DNA of 64,000 nucleotides, taken from NCBI GenBank assembly GCA_937890005.1, contig CALBZA010000026.1:12617-76616 (forward strand). Reading direction: 5' to 3'. Each line of letters opens with the position of its first letter. The first letter of the stretch is position 1. The translations under genes and the position numbers were made by a program. The DNA comes from an uncultured Verrucomicrobia subdivision 3 bacterium. GTDB lineage: Bacteria > Verrucomicrobiota > Verrucomicrobiia > Limisphaerales > DASXHY01. Of the stretch, positions 1 through 7,528 are shown one piece after another. The notes beneath the pieces were generated by a model. That model did not search any database and was not told the origin of the DNA. It saw only the letters and a list, made by a program, of their open reading frames with translations.

Positions 1-153
1 AGGCTCGACAAGGAGGCGCAAAAGCTCTGCAACCCCAGCGAAATGGCGAGGGAGTCGGCGAGGAACTTCCGTCGGTTGCTCAATGCTCAACGCCAAATGT
101 TGAACGCCGGACAGTTTTCGCCAGCGGACCTATTGGAATCCGATTTTCATTAA
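1..153 (+). CDS. Hypothetical protein, C-terminal fragment (cut by window edge)
   Basis: Frame 1 is open from the first base to a TAA at 151-153, giving 50 residues with a helical, Arg/Gln-rich composition and the end LLESDFH. The next gene starts 6 bp after this stop, so the two are probably co-transcribed. The fragment is too short to assign to a family. Confidence 0.45.
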   Translation, partial: RLDKEAQKLCNPSEMARESARNFRRLLNAQRQMLNAGQFSPADLLESDFH

Positions 154-158
154 ATACC

Positions 159-923
159 ATGAGTTCAGAATCGAAGCCCACGGACCTACTCGGTCTCGCC
201 CCTTACGGTGAAGCAGTAAAGTCTGCCACCGACAAGACTTTCGAAACGGCTCAGGCATTTCTCTACGCTTTGTGTCGCCCCGCAGCTGAAGAAGCGGGCT
301 TGCTTTTCCGGGACCAGATACGCTTTTGGAGAGCGAAGAACCTAGCTCGGATCGCTGAGAAGGCTCAGGCATTCACAACTGTCACGCCTGAAGGTCTGCA
401 ATTGCAGGCTCCGCCAAGAGTTGTTCACGAGATCATCGAGCACGGTTCATGGTGCGAGCAGGAGGAGCTCCAAAGCATGTGGGCTGGACTCTTGGCCAGC
501 TCCTGCACCAAAGATGGCGTAGATGATTCGAGCTTACCATTCATAGACATATTAAAACGCATTACGTCAGCGGAGGCTAAACTTATAGAACATGTCTGCA
601 AAAACTCGATCGTGGATGCCAGTCCTTCGGGTGTGCTTCGAGGCAGGTCTGTAGATTTATCCCTTGAGCAGATTCAGGCGATTACTGGATGGAAGGACAA
701 GACTCTCGCGCAGGCTTGTATCGAACACCTAGTTTCCCTCGGGTTGTTGAAGGAGCAACCTGCCATTTTCTTCAACGGAACACCGAAAGTTCCCTGGATT
801 CAACCAGAACCGTTGACTCTCCATTTCTATGTCCGTTGCTGTGGTTCCAGAATAGCCACAAAACAGTTTTTTGACGAACTAGCAAGTAAGACCGGAAAGA
901 CCGCTTTTTCGGAGGCGGAGTGA
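159..923 (+). CDS. Abi-alpha-like (DUF4393-type) protein
   Basis: A 254-residue soluble protein. Residues about 85-130 carry the pattern typical of the DUF4393/Abi-alpha family: a proline-containing segment before helices (APPRVVHEIIEHG), then an EELQSMWAGLLASS stretch and a following 'F-I-D-I-L-K-R-I-T-S-x-E-A-K-L' segment. The C-terminal part resembles a winged-helix region (QIQAITGWKD, HLVSLGLL). Members of this family have been linked to abortive infection and often occur in mobile elements; the role here is inferred. No membrane segment is apparent. It follows the preceding open frame by 6 bp. The family call is from memory of the motif, not from a search. Confidence 0.55.
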   Translation: MSSESKPTDLLGLAPYGEAVKSATDKTFETAQAFLYALCRPAAEEAGLLFRDQIRFWRAKNLARIAEKAQAFTTVTPEGLQLQAPPRVVHEIIEHGSWCEQEELQSMWAGLLASSCTKDGVDDSSLPFIDILKRITSAEAKLIEHVCKNSIVDASPSGVLRGRSVDLSLEQIQAITGWKDKTLAQACIEHLVSLGLLKEQPAIFFNGTPKVPWIQPEPLTLHFYVRCCGSRIATKQFFDELASKTGKTAFSEAE

Positions 924-929
924 GTAGTC

Positions 930-1097
930 ATGGCAGAGAAGAATTACATTACGTATCGCAAACACCTCGAATATTGTGCGCTAATATCTGCGTTTGGAAC
1001 AAACAGTTCAGCCTCCCTGATGCAAACGCGTGTCGCGCGGGAAAACGTGCAGGAAGGGCGGGCAAAGGGGTACTGCAGGGCGGAAAACAAGCATTGA
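930..1097 (+). CDS. Small hypothetical protein (55 aa)
   Basis: ATG at 930, stop TGA at 1095-1097. The product starts MAEKNYITYRKHLEYC and ends RAENKH, a more protein-like composition than the overlapping GTG frame starting at 920. A GGAGG lies 14 bp upstream, which is far for a ribosome-binding site. It starts 7 bp after the Abi-alpha-like gene ends, so a two-gene cassette is possible. No family recognised; it may be a chance ORF. Confidence 0.3.
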   Translation: MAEKNYITYRKHLEYCALISAFGTNSSASLMQTRVARENVQEGRAKGYCRAENKH

Positions 1098-1147
1098 TCA
1101 CACGTTAAGGACTACGTGTAGGAGGCATCTGGCTGGATTAGATTTTA

Positions 1148-1171
1148 GATGCGTTTTTGGATGCGTTTTTG
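1148..1171. repeat. 12-bp tandem repeat in intergenic region
   Basis: GATGCGTTTTTG occurs twice back to back (1148-1159, 1160-1171). It lies in the roughly 190-bp stretch between the small ORF and the serine recombinase gene, where nothing else coding was seen. It could be a binding site for the recombinase encoded just downstream, or a replication slippage product. Confidence 0.6.
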
Positions 1172-1286
1172 GAACACCCTGAACACGCTCCCCTTTGGTC
1201 TCTACAGAACACCTCACGGCAGCAGGACAAAACGACCGTTTACTTCACGACTGCCTGCCAGATACTCACTCTCGTAAAATGCGAGC

Positions 1287-1955
1287 ATGAAACATTGCGT
1301 CGCGTATTTCAGAGTATCAACAAAGCAGCAGGGAATGGACGGCCTCGGAATGGAGGCACAGCGAACAGCGGTCGCACAGTTCCTAGCATCACGGAACCTC
1401 CACTTGCTTGCGGAGTTCGCAGAGGTGGAAACAGGGAAGCGGAAGGATCGTCCAGAACTCACAAAAGCAATCGCACTGTGCAGGAAAGCAAAGGCAACGC
1501 TTGTGATCGCAAAGCTGGACCGGCTGGCACGCAATGCAGCGTTCGTGCTGAATCTCCGGGATTCCGGCGTGGACTTTGTTGCGTGCGACATGCCGGACGC
1601 AAACAAGCTCACAATCGGCATCATGGCACTAGTGGCGGAACAGGAGCGGGATTGGATCAGCGAACGCACAAAGGCAGGACTGGCAGCGGCAAAGCGCAGG
1701 GGCACCCAGCTTGGCAATCCCCGCATCGCAACAGCTCGCACGCTAGCAATCGCTGCAACGAAGGAGAAAACACGGGCATTCACCGACAGGCTTGCGCCGG
1801 TGATCGCAGAGATTACGGCTGCGGGTGTTACGACTCTCAAAGGAATCGCACAGTGCCTCAATGCGCGTGGATTCAAAACACCACAGGGCGCAGCATTCAC
1901 AAGGCAAGCGGTTGCGAAGCAGATGAGACGACTTCGCAAAGAACGTCAGGCATAG
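1287..1955 (+). CDS. Small serine recombinase (resolvase/invertase family)
   Basis: 222 residues. The N-terminus (YFRVSTKQQ) contains the catalytic serine motif of serine recombinases, with Ser11 in the usual place. The resolvase core continues with the ET-G-K segment, 'LVIAKLDRLARN' carrying catalytic-site Arg residues, and the long E-helix (MALVAEQERDWISERTKAGL). A C-terminal helix-turn-helix region follows (ITAAGVTTLKGIAQCLNARG, then a basic tail). It acts in site-specific DNA inversion, resolution or transposition. It is separate from the large integrase at 5479 and stands alone in its own transcription context. The substrate site is unknown. Confidence 0.9.
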   Translation: MKHCVAYFRVSTKQQGMDGLGMEAQRTAVAQFLASRNLHLLAEFAEVETGKRKDRPELTKAIALCRKAKATLVIAKLDRLARNAAFVLNLRDSGVDFVACDMPDANKLTIGIMALVAEQERDWISERTKAGLAAAKRRGTQLGNPRIATARTLAIAATKEKTRAFTDRLAPVIAEITAAGVTTLKGIAQCLNARGFKTPQGAAFTRQAVAKQMRRLRKERQA

Positions 1956-2003
1956 CTTCTAAACCAGTTGCCGCCACTCGTTCGTCTCGCGCATTGTCGC
2001 AAC

Positions 2004-2426
2004 ATGGACGAGACGGCGGAAGAGACGCAGGACAGGGCCGACATTCGGAAACAGGGACGCAGGGCGCAGAAGCGCAAGAACATCACACTCTCCAAGCAGT
2101 TTTCTCCCCGATTCTGGGAACAGTCCGATTCTCGCGTTGCGGTGGTCCGCGCAATTCGCCGCCGGTATGAACTTTTGAAGCAGCACGCAGGCGGCGAAGA
2201 ATCCTATCAGCGCGATCTACTCTGCCAGCGCACTGCTTTCATTTCCGTGATCCTCGAAACGCAGGAGGTTGAGGCGGCTGAGGGTGGCTCACTGGACATG
2301 AGCGTCTATGTGCAGGCCATTAACTGTTTATCGGGCCTGCTCCGCTCCTTGGGGCTGGAACGCCGGATCAGGAACGTGACAGACCTCAGCGCCTACCTTG
2401 AGAAGAAACGGAGCGCAGCGCAGTGA
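2004..2426 (+). CDS. Phage-type small protein, candidate terminase small subunit
   Basis: 140 residues from ATG 2004 (an upstream in-frame start at 1968 would add 12 residues). The N-terminus is charged (MDETAEETQDRADIRKQGRR), followed by basic and helical segments. Its TGA overlaps the ATG of the terminase large-subunit gene (ATGA at 2423-2426), the usual arrangement for a small/large terminase pair. No clear DNA-binding motif is visible, so the assignment rests on position and size. Confidence 0.5.
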   Translation: MDETAEETQDRADIRKQGRRAQKRKNITLSKQFSPRFWEQSDSRVAVVRAIRRRYELLKQHAGGEESYQRDLLCQRTAFISVILETQEVEAAEGGSLDMSVYVQAINCLSGLLRSLGLERRIRNVTDLSAYLEKKRSAAQ

Positions 2427-3922
2427 ACATCCTCGATGCAATCAGAGACGAGAACTTGTTCCGGCCGTTTCTCGGTGATGATTTGAGCACGTGGAAGTAT
2501 TGGGGAATTGCATTGCGTGCGCTTTACGGGATCCCAATCAAATCACTTAAAGGACGAGCCTTCGTGCAGCAATGCACAGGCAGGGATGCCAGTGAGCTTC
2601 CAGCAGAAGGATTTCAATCCGCGCTGTTCCTCGTAGGCAGACGGAGTGGCAAATCTCGTATCGCGGCAGTGATCGGCGGTTTTGAAGCGCTGTTCGGTGG
2701 ACATGAGAAGCGGCTTGCGAAGGGTGAAACCGGAATCATCCCTATCATCAGCCCTTCAAAATTCCAGAGCGGAATCGTTTGGAAATACATCCGCGGTCTT
2801 TTTGATGTTCCACTGCTGAAACAGGAAGTGGTCAACGAATCCGAGCGTGATCAAACGATTACGCTTCAGAACGGAATCGAAATCCGAATTCTCACAGGCG
2901 ATTGGCGCACTGTGCGCGGGCCGTCGGTCGTTTGCGCAATTATCGACGAGGTATGTTTTTTCGGTGTCACAGAAGAATCGAAGGTGCGCAGCGACACTGA
3001 ACTGGTTCGCGCTTTGCGCCCGGCATTGCTGACGACGAAGGGGAAGTTGATTGGCATTTCCTCGAAATATGCGCAGAAGGGGTGGGCCTATGGCACTTGG
3101 AAGAAGCAGCACGGAGCGAACAAGGGAGATGCGCAGTTCAATCCGAAATGGCGCACACTCGTTTGGGACACCGATTCCCGGACGATGAATCCCACGCTGT
3201 CGGAAGCAGAGATCGCAGCGGCATACGAAGAAGACCCAGCGGCAGCTCGAAGTGAATTCGGCGGCTGCTGGCGCGAAGACATTGAAGAATTTGTTCCCCG
3301 ATCCATGATCGAATCGCTTGTTGCTGCAAACAGGCGAGAACTGCTTCCGCGTTCACTTTCGTATTCCGCAGGCGTGGATTTGAGCGGTGGACGCGGCGAC
3401 AGCGCCGCATTGTGCATCGTTCACAAGGAAGAGCGGCGAGTTGTGCAGGATTTCATAAAGGAGTGGCACGCACCCTTCAACCCGTATTCCGTAGTTTCGG
3501 AGATTGCGAGTGAGTTGAAGCGTTGGAATCTCCGTTCAGTGCGCGGGGACAACTACGCCGGCGACTGGCCTGTTCAGGCGTTTCGCGAACACGGAATACG
3601 TTACCTTCCAGCTGATCGCAGCAAATCAGAACTCTATCGCGAAATGCTGCCTGTGTTGTGCGGCGGCAAAGCATCAATCGAACTGCTCGACAATGCCACA
3701 CTGGTAAATCAGCTCGCATCGCTGGAGCGCAAAACACGCAGCGGGGGCAATGATGTGATTGACCACCCCCGAGGCGGAAAGGACGACGTTGCGAACGCCC
3801 TAGCTGTTGCGTGCAGTGCAGCATCGCAAAAGCGGCTCCGAGCGGGTGGACTGTGGCGGATTGATCTGAACGCTTCCGAAGAATTTCCAAGCCGTCTTGC
3901 AATTCTCCAACAAACCCAATGA
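2423..3922 (+). CDS. Terminase large subunit-like ATPase/nuclease
   Basis: 499 residues. Seen: Walker A GRRSGKS at residues 72-78; Walker B IIDE at 173-176 preceded by hydrophobics; a coupling-motif candidate GISSKYA near 211-217; then an RNase H-like nuclease half beginning AGVDLSGGRGDSA (Asp319) and ending KDDVANALAVACSAA, as in phage terminase large subunits. Such proteins pump DNA into proheads and cut concatemers. It overlaps the small gene upstream by 4 bp. With no capsid or portal genes in the window, it may belong to a satellite, a gene-transfer-type element or a decayed prophage. Confidence 0.85.
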   Translation: MNILDAIRDENLFRPFLGDDLSTWKYWGIALRALYGIPIKSLKGRAFVQQCTGRDASELPAEGFQSALFLVGRRSGKSRIAAVIGGFEALFGGHEKRLAKGETGIIPIISPSKFQSGIVWKYIRGLFDVPLLKQEVVNESERDQTITLQNGIEIRILTGDWRTVRGPSVVCAIIDEVCFFGVTEESKVRSDTELVRALRPALLTTKGKLIGISSKYAQKGWAYGTWKKQHGANKGDAQFNPKWRTLVWDTDSRTMNPTLSEAEIAAAYEEDPAAARSEFGGCWREDIEEFVPRSMIESLVAANRRELLPRSLSYSAGVDLSGGRGDSAALCIVHKEERRVVQDFIKEWHAPFNPYSVVSEIASELKRWNLRSVRGDNYAGDWPVQAFREHGIRYLPADRSKSELYREMLPVLCGGKASIELLDNATLVNQLASLERKTRSGGNDVIDHPRGGKDDVANALAVACSAASQKRLRAGGLWRIDLNASEEFPSRLAILQQTQ

Positions 3923-3928
3923 ACGATT

Positions 3929-4399
3929 ATGAATGACAATCCTGTGATGATGAAGGTCCGAGCGTTCGAGGAACGGCACGGTTCCGAGAAGTATTCTGAC
4001 GGCGCTGCGTGGTTTTACGCGGACGGTGCGATGCGTGACATGAATCCGATCGGCATATTGATGGAGCCGCCTGACTCCGGCACCGACGAGGGGGAATACA
4101 AAATGGCCCTGCACAAACTCAAGTTCGCGCAGCTCAAACTCCAGACCGCCGTTTCGGAGTTCGACCAGCTGAACACGCGGCTGGCACACACGATTCCGAT
4201 GGACCCGGATGCGGATTTGGCAGAGCTAAAGCGTCTCGCAAAAGTGGTAGAGAGCCGGAAGAAGCTTGTGACGGAGGCAGAGGAAGGCGTTGCTAATACC
4301 CGCTGGGGTCGCCGTCGAGCCGAACTGAGGCGAGCAGACGAGGAACAGCGTCAGCGCATGGCTGACTTCAACGAGAAGCGCCGTTCCATCCGAGTGTAA
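3929..4399 (+). CDS. Hypothetical phage-element protein with coiled coil
   Basis: 156 residues starting 7 bp after the terminase gene. The N-terminal 50 residues are Met/Gly/Asp-rich without a recognisable motif. From about residue 60 to the end the sequence is strongly helical and charged (EYKMALHKLKFAQLKLQ, LKRLAKVVESRKKLV, RRAELRRADEEQRQRM), predicting a coiled coil. Position suggests a packaging or head-associated role, but no family was recognised. Confidence 0.6.
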   Translation: MNDNPVMMKVRAFEERHGSEKYSDGAAWFYADGAMRDMNPIGILMEPPDSGTDEGEYKMALHKLKFAQLKLQTAVSEFDQLNTRLAHTIPMDPDADLAELKRLAKVVESRKKLVTEAEEGVANTRWGRRRAELRRADEEQRQRMADFNEKRRSIRV

Positions 4400-4415
4400 C
4401 GCAATCAAATCACTT

Positions 4416-4709
4416 ATGAATACGACTAGAGTTCAACTGCCGGACGGACGACTGCTCACCATCGAGGGTGGCACCGCAGAAACCACCGCAGCATTGCTGA
4501 GAAACCACTATCTCACGCCAGCTGCAACACAGGAACGTGAAGCCCTTGCGACTAACGAGGAACCAATGACGATGCCGAGCCTCCAAGATGCGCTTCAAAA
4601 CCAGCAGCATCAACGCATTCGCACCGTGGTGCAGAACCTTCCGCGTCCGGTTGTGAATGAAACAGACGAGCAACCGCTGGAAATGCCCCGGATGAAGTTC
4701 TCTGAGTGA
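4416..4709 (+). CDS. Hypothetical small protein
   Basis: 97 residues, 16 bp after the coiled-coil gene and before a rho-independent terminator. The N-terminus reads as a beta-hairpin-like segment (RVQLPDGRLLTIEGG), then Ala/Thr- and Gln-rich helices, ending in an acidic/proline stretch. Last gene of the terminase transcription unit. No family recognised. Confidence 0.55.
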   Translation: MNTTRVQLPDGRLLTIEGGTAETTAALLRNHYLTPAATQEREALATNEEPMTMPSLQDALQNQQHQRIRTVVQNLPRPVVNETDEQPLEMPRMKFSE

Positions 4710-4805
4710 TCTTCAGTTCCGGCGTCAATGCGATTGCCGTATTGCACGCCGTAGCTATTTTCAGAGTGCCAGCTTGTTTCTGTTTGGAGCTGGTGAGTTA
4801 CCGAC

Positions 4806-4845
4806 AGCCGTCCCTTTGACTTTCCACAATGGGACGGCGCTTTTT
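4806..4845 (+). terminator. Rho-independent terminator after the terminase operon
   Basis: Inverted repeat GCCGTCCC (4807-4814) / GGGACGGC (4831-4838) with a 16-nt loop, followed by GC and TTTTT (4841-4845). It lies about 100 bp downstream of the last terminase-operon gene. It also argues against any gene start inside 4829-4850. Confidence 0.65.
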
Positions 4846-5119
4846 CCAGCTTCCTCCGTGTCCGTTTCTGCGTTCCGGCCCCAAATGCGCTGTCATGAGC
4901 GGGATCTTACTGCTTAGGTCCAAGGTGGGGCATTGGCAGGTCCAGGCAGGGTGTTTACACGTTGCCGGGGAACAGCGCACACAAGCGGAGGATTGTTCGC
5001 TGATGTTCTTAAAAACCATCAATACCGTTGCTCACGCGATGCTCATGGATGCACAAATGCCAGTGGTGCTTACAGGCACCGCAGACGGCAATGAAGCCCC
5101 TGCATCGAAGGTAAAGCAA

Positions 5120-5482
5120 ATGAACAAGAACACTGCGCCGAAGTTCCAAACCCCACACGAAAAAGCCAAATCAGCTCCGCGTCCCAAGCAGCCGGTGAAA
5201 GCAAGAGCGAAGAAGTCGGCGAAATCCATCAAACCGCGGAAGGGCAAGTTGGGGCTGTTGCTCGGTCACTCGGTTGTCTCCGTGATCCGAGCAATGGGCA
5301 AGGCAGGCTGGACATACGAAACAGCCCGTGCTGCACTGGACAAGGCCGGGATTGAAGCTGCAACGCATACCGTGAAAGTTGGGCTGAAGCGGGGACGCGA
5401 CGGACAGAAACGCATTGCGCCTCTCACGGAAAAACAGCTTCAGAGCCTCAAGGTGAAACCGACAACAGCACAGAAGCAATGA
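5120..5482 (+). CDS. Small basic protein coupled to the integrase gene
   Basis: 120 residues from ATG 5120; in-frame starts at 5039 and 4829 also exist, but the latter lies inside a terminator. Residues 1-45 are Lys/Ala/Pro-rich and strongly basic. The C-terminal 75 residues look like a compact helical, possibly HTH, domain (VVSVIRAMGKAGWTYETARA, LDKAGIEAATHTVKVGLKRG). The stop codon overlaps the integrase ATG (ATGA at 5479-5482), so translation is probably coupled. Recombination directionality factors of large serine integrases are small, diverse DNA- or integrase-binding proteins often encoded beside int; this is a candidate by position only. Region 4846-5119 holds no other gene I can support. 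Confidence 0.6.
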   Translation: MNKNTAPKFQTPHEKAKSAPRPKQPVKARAKKSAKSIKPRKGKLGLLLGHSVVSVIRAMGKAGWTYETARAALDKAGIEAATHTVKVGLKRGRDGQKRIAPLTEKQLQSLKVKPTTAQKQ

Positions 5483-7161
5483 GCAGGGGAAAACAGAAAA
5501 TACTCCGTTTCGCCGCGCTGCGCCGTGTCTCTACGGAGCAGCAAGAGAAGGTTGGTGAATCGCTCCAGACACAGACAAAGGACATCGCATCAACTGTGAA
5601 AGACTTGGGTGGTGTCGTTGTCGAGTGGTATGGAGGGCAGGAACACGCAACACCGGGCCACGAGAAGCGGGAAGTCGAGCGATTGCTCCACGATGCACAG
5701 CGAAACCGGTTTGATGCCTTGATCGTGGCGCATCCGGACAGGTGGAGCCGCGATAATTCTTCCAGCCGCGCAGGACTGGAACTGTTCCGCGAGCACGGCG
5801 TGAGGTTCTTTGCTGGTGCAACGGAATACGACCTGTTCAATCCGGATCACGAGCTGTTCCTCGGGATTTCAGCCGTCGTCGGACAATTCCAAGCGCGCCA
5901 GCAAATGCTCAAGTCGATGAAAAGCCGCATCGAACGGGCAAAGGGAGGAGTTCCCACAGGGGGACGCCTCCCGTTTGGACGTGTTTTCGTGCGCAGCAAG
6001 GATAGGCGAACGGGCCATTGGGAAATTGATCCAGCGAAGCATGAGATGGTGAGGGACTGCGCCAAGCGTTATCTGAAGGGTGAATCGCTCGTTGATCTAG
6101 CTGCCGAATATAACGTGAATGCGTCGAACCTTTGGAAGGTGCTTACGAAGGTGAGCGGCTCCAAATGGAAAGTTGAATTCAGCTCCAAGGTGCTCAATCT
6201 GCACGAGATTGTAGAACTTGATGTGCCTCCTTTGCTAGACAAGGAGACAATCGAGGCAATTTGCAGCAAAGCAGAAGCAAATCGCACCTACACGCACGGG
6301 CATATCAAACATCGGTATCTGTTCTCCCGGATGATTTTTTGCGCTCATTGCGGCTATGCGATGATGGGACAGACGAACCAGAATACAAAGCGCTACTACA
6401 GACACGCGCACACTGAACGAGATCGCGTCTGCAACGGCGCACCAAGAAAGGGATGGATCCCGGCTGATGCGATTGAGGACAACGTGATGCGCCACCTGTT
6501 TGAAACCTTCGGCAATCCGGTCGCAGTGCAGCGAGCAATCGAGGAAGCGACTCCAAACAGCGACAGGATTCAGCAAGCGGTCAAACGCAAGGGGTTCGTG
6601 GAGCAGGAACTGGAGACGATTGAGAATTCCCGGCAGCGAATTCTCAGATTGATTGTGAAGGGGACGATTGAAGAAGCAAACGCAGAGACGGAGCTTAAGA
6701 AGCTCAAAAACCGCGAACAGAAGCTAACCGACGAGCGAACACGGCTCGAAGATGAGCTTGCGCATGTTCCATCGCGGGAAGTGCTAAAATCGGCCTCAAG
6801 GAAGATCGCCGGAAAGTTCCTTCAATACACCAGTGCCAAAACTTGGGCAAAAACTCGGCAGGCGAACGAAGCGTTCGATGCGATGAGCTTTGAGGAGAAG
6901 CGTGCGCTCTGTGAATCTGTGTTCGCCGGAAAAACAACCGACGGACGGCGCACGGGCATCTCCATAGCGTGGGACAGCACTGGAAAGAAGTGGCGCTATC
7001 GAATCGAAGGATTGTTGATAGATGCAGAAGGCCCGATCAGTGAGGGCGCATTTGTTTTCGGGGCACCGCAGGGTCAGAAAGCTCTAGTGGGTAAATTTGC
7101 ATCGCAAACGCCATGCACATCACGGCAAGCGTTTACATCAATGACGCCGAGGACGGATTAA
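5479..7161 (+). CDS. Large serine integrase
   Basis: 560 residues. N-terminal catalytic domain with the RRVSTEQQ motif (Ser18) and a resolvase fold to about residue 150; recombinase domain (about 160-270, 'GRLPFGRVFVRSKDRR' onward); zinc-ribbon domain with CAHCGY near residue 290 and a paired Cys further on; long coiled-coil region (KRKGFVEQELETIENS to about 430); C-terminal extension. Known: such enzymes integrate phages and ICEs at attB without long homology. The last 20 or so residues are encoded by sequence that, in another frame, codes for YjbQ, so the frame crosses the attachment junction. Translationally coupled to the small basic protein upstream. Confidence 0.93.
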   Translation: MSRGKQKILRFAALRRVSTEQQEKVGESLQTQTKDIASTVKDLGGVVVEWYGGQEHATPGHEKREVERLLHDAQRNRFDALIVAHPDRWSRDNSSSRAGLELFREHGVRFFAGATEYDLFNPDHELFLGISAVVGQFQARQQMLKSMKSRIERAKGGVPTGGRLPFGRVFVRSKDRRTGHWEIDPAKHEMVRDCAKRYLKGESLVDLAAEYNVNASNLWKVLTKVSGSKWKVEFSSKVLNLHEIVELDVPPLLDKETIEAICSKAEANRTYTHGHIKHRYLFSRMIFCAHCGYAMMGQTNQNTKRYYRHAHTERDRVCNGAPRKGWIPADAIEDNVMRHLFETFGNPVAVQRAIEEATPNSDRIQQAVKRKGFVEQELETIENSRQRILRLIVKGTIEEANAETELKKLKNREQKLTDERTRLEDELAHVPSREVLKSASRKIAGKFLQYTSAKTWAKTRQANEAFDAMSFEEKRALCESVFAGKTTDGRRTGISIAWDSTGKKWRYRIEGLLIDAEGPISEGAFVFGAPQGQKALVGKFASQTPCTSRQAFTSMTPRTD

Positions 7162-7403
7162 TTCACGATTACGACGTCTGGCTGGAGAAACTCGCGCCCC
7201 ACGCGCCGACGTCGCAGTATCATCACAATCGCACCGGCGAGGACAATGCCGACGCGCACATGAAACGCCAGATCATGGGACGGGAAGTCGTCGTCGCGAT
7301 CACCAAAGGAAAGCTCGACCTCGGACCCTGGGAACAGATCTTCTACGGCGAATTCGACGGCCGCCGCCGAAAACGTGTTCTCGTGAAAATCATTGGCGAA
7401 TAG
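7095..7403 (+). pseudogene. yjbQ: yjbQ 3' fragment, copy 1 (attachment-site side)
   Basis: The frame after the TAA at 7092-7094 reads ICIANAMHITASVYINDAED and continues to KRVLVKIIGE with TAG at 7401-7403. This is the C-terminal two thirds of the YjbQ/UPF0047 family (secondary thiamine-phosphate synthase-type), including GEDNADAH and GPWEQIFYGEFDG. The first 40-50 residues expected for a full protein (about 140 aa) are missing and presumably lie beyond the left end of the element. The integrase gene overlaps its start in another frame. Probably not functional as it stands, unless translated from ATG 7113. Confidence 0.85.
7124..7402 (+). repeat. Direct repeat, left copy (279 bp)
   Basis: Positions 7124-7402 match 8561-8839 with only two mismatches seen by eye (A/G at 7127 and C/T in the GAGGAC/GAGGAT codon). 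The repeat ends within the stop codon (TAG here, TAA in the right copy). It corresponds to the yjbQ 3' end. Such blocks at gene 3' ends are typical attachment-site duplications. Confidence 0.92.
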
Positions 7404-7449
7404 CACTGTGTAATTTGCGGCGAGTTGCCGAATTCATCAGCCCGCGACC

Positions 7450-7466
7450 GCGACTCTGCGAGTCGC
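7450..7466. repeat. Short palindrome after yjbQ copy 1
   Basis: GCGACTC-TGC-GAGTCGC, 7-bp arms and a 3-nt loop, with no following T-run. It is the only structure noticed in the 125 bp between yjbQ copy 1 and the DUF2971 gene. A similar-shaped palindrome lies at 8867-8883 after copy 2. Confidence 0.6.
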
Positions 7467-7528
7467 AGCGGGGTGGATCGCCGAATTGAATCTGAACAAC
7501 CTCAACCTTTGAAAGCGAACGGTGCGCC

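Noticed and set aside
1157..2170. 337-residue ORF overlapping the small serine recombinase
   Set aside because: The overlapping frame at 1287-1955 carries the catalytic recombinase motifs; the other is low-complexity Arg/Ser/Gly-rich.
7404..7528. tRNA gene as integration target
   Set aside because: The hairpin at 7450-7466 is too small and there is no cloverleaf; the target is yjbQ.
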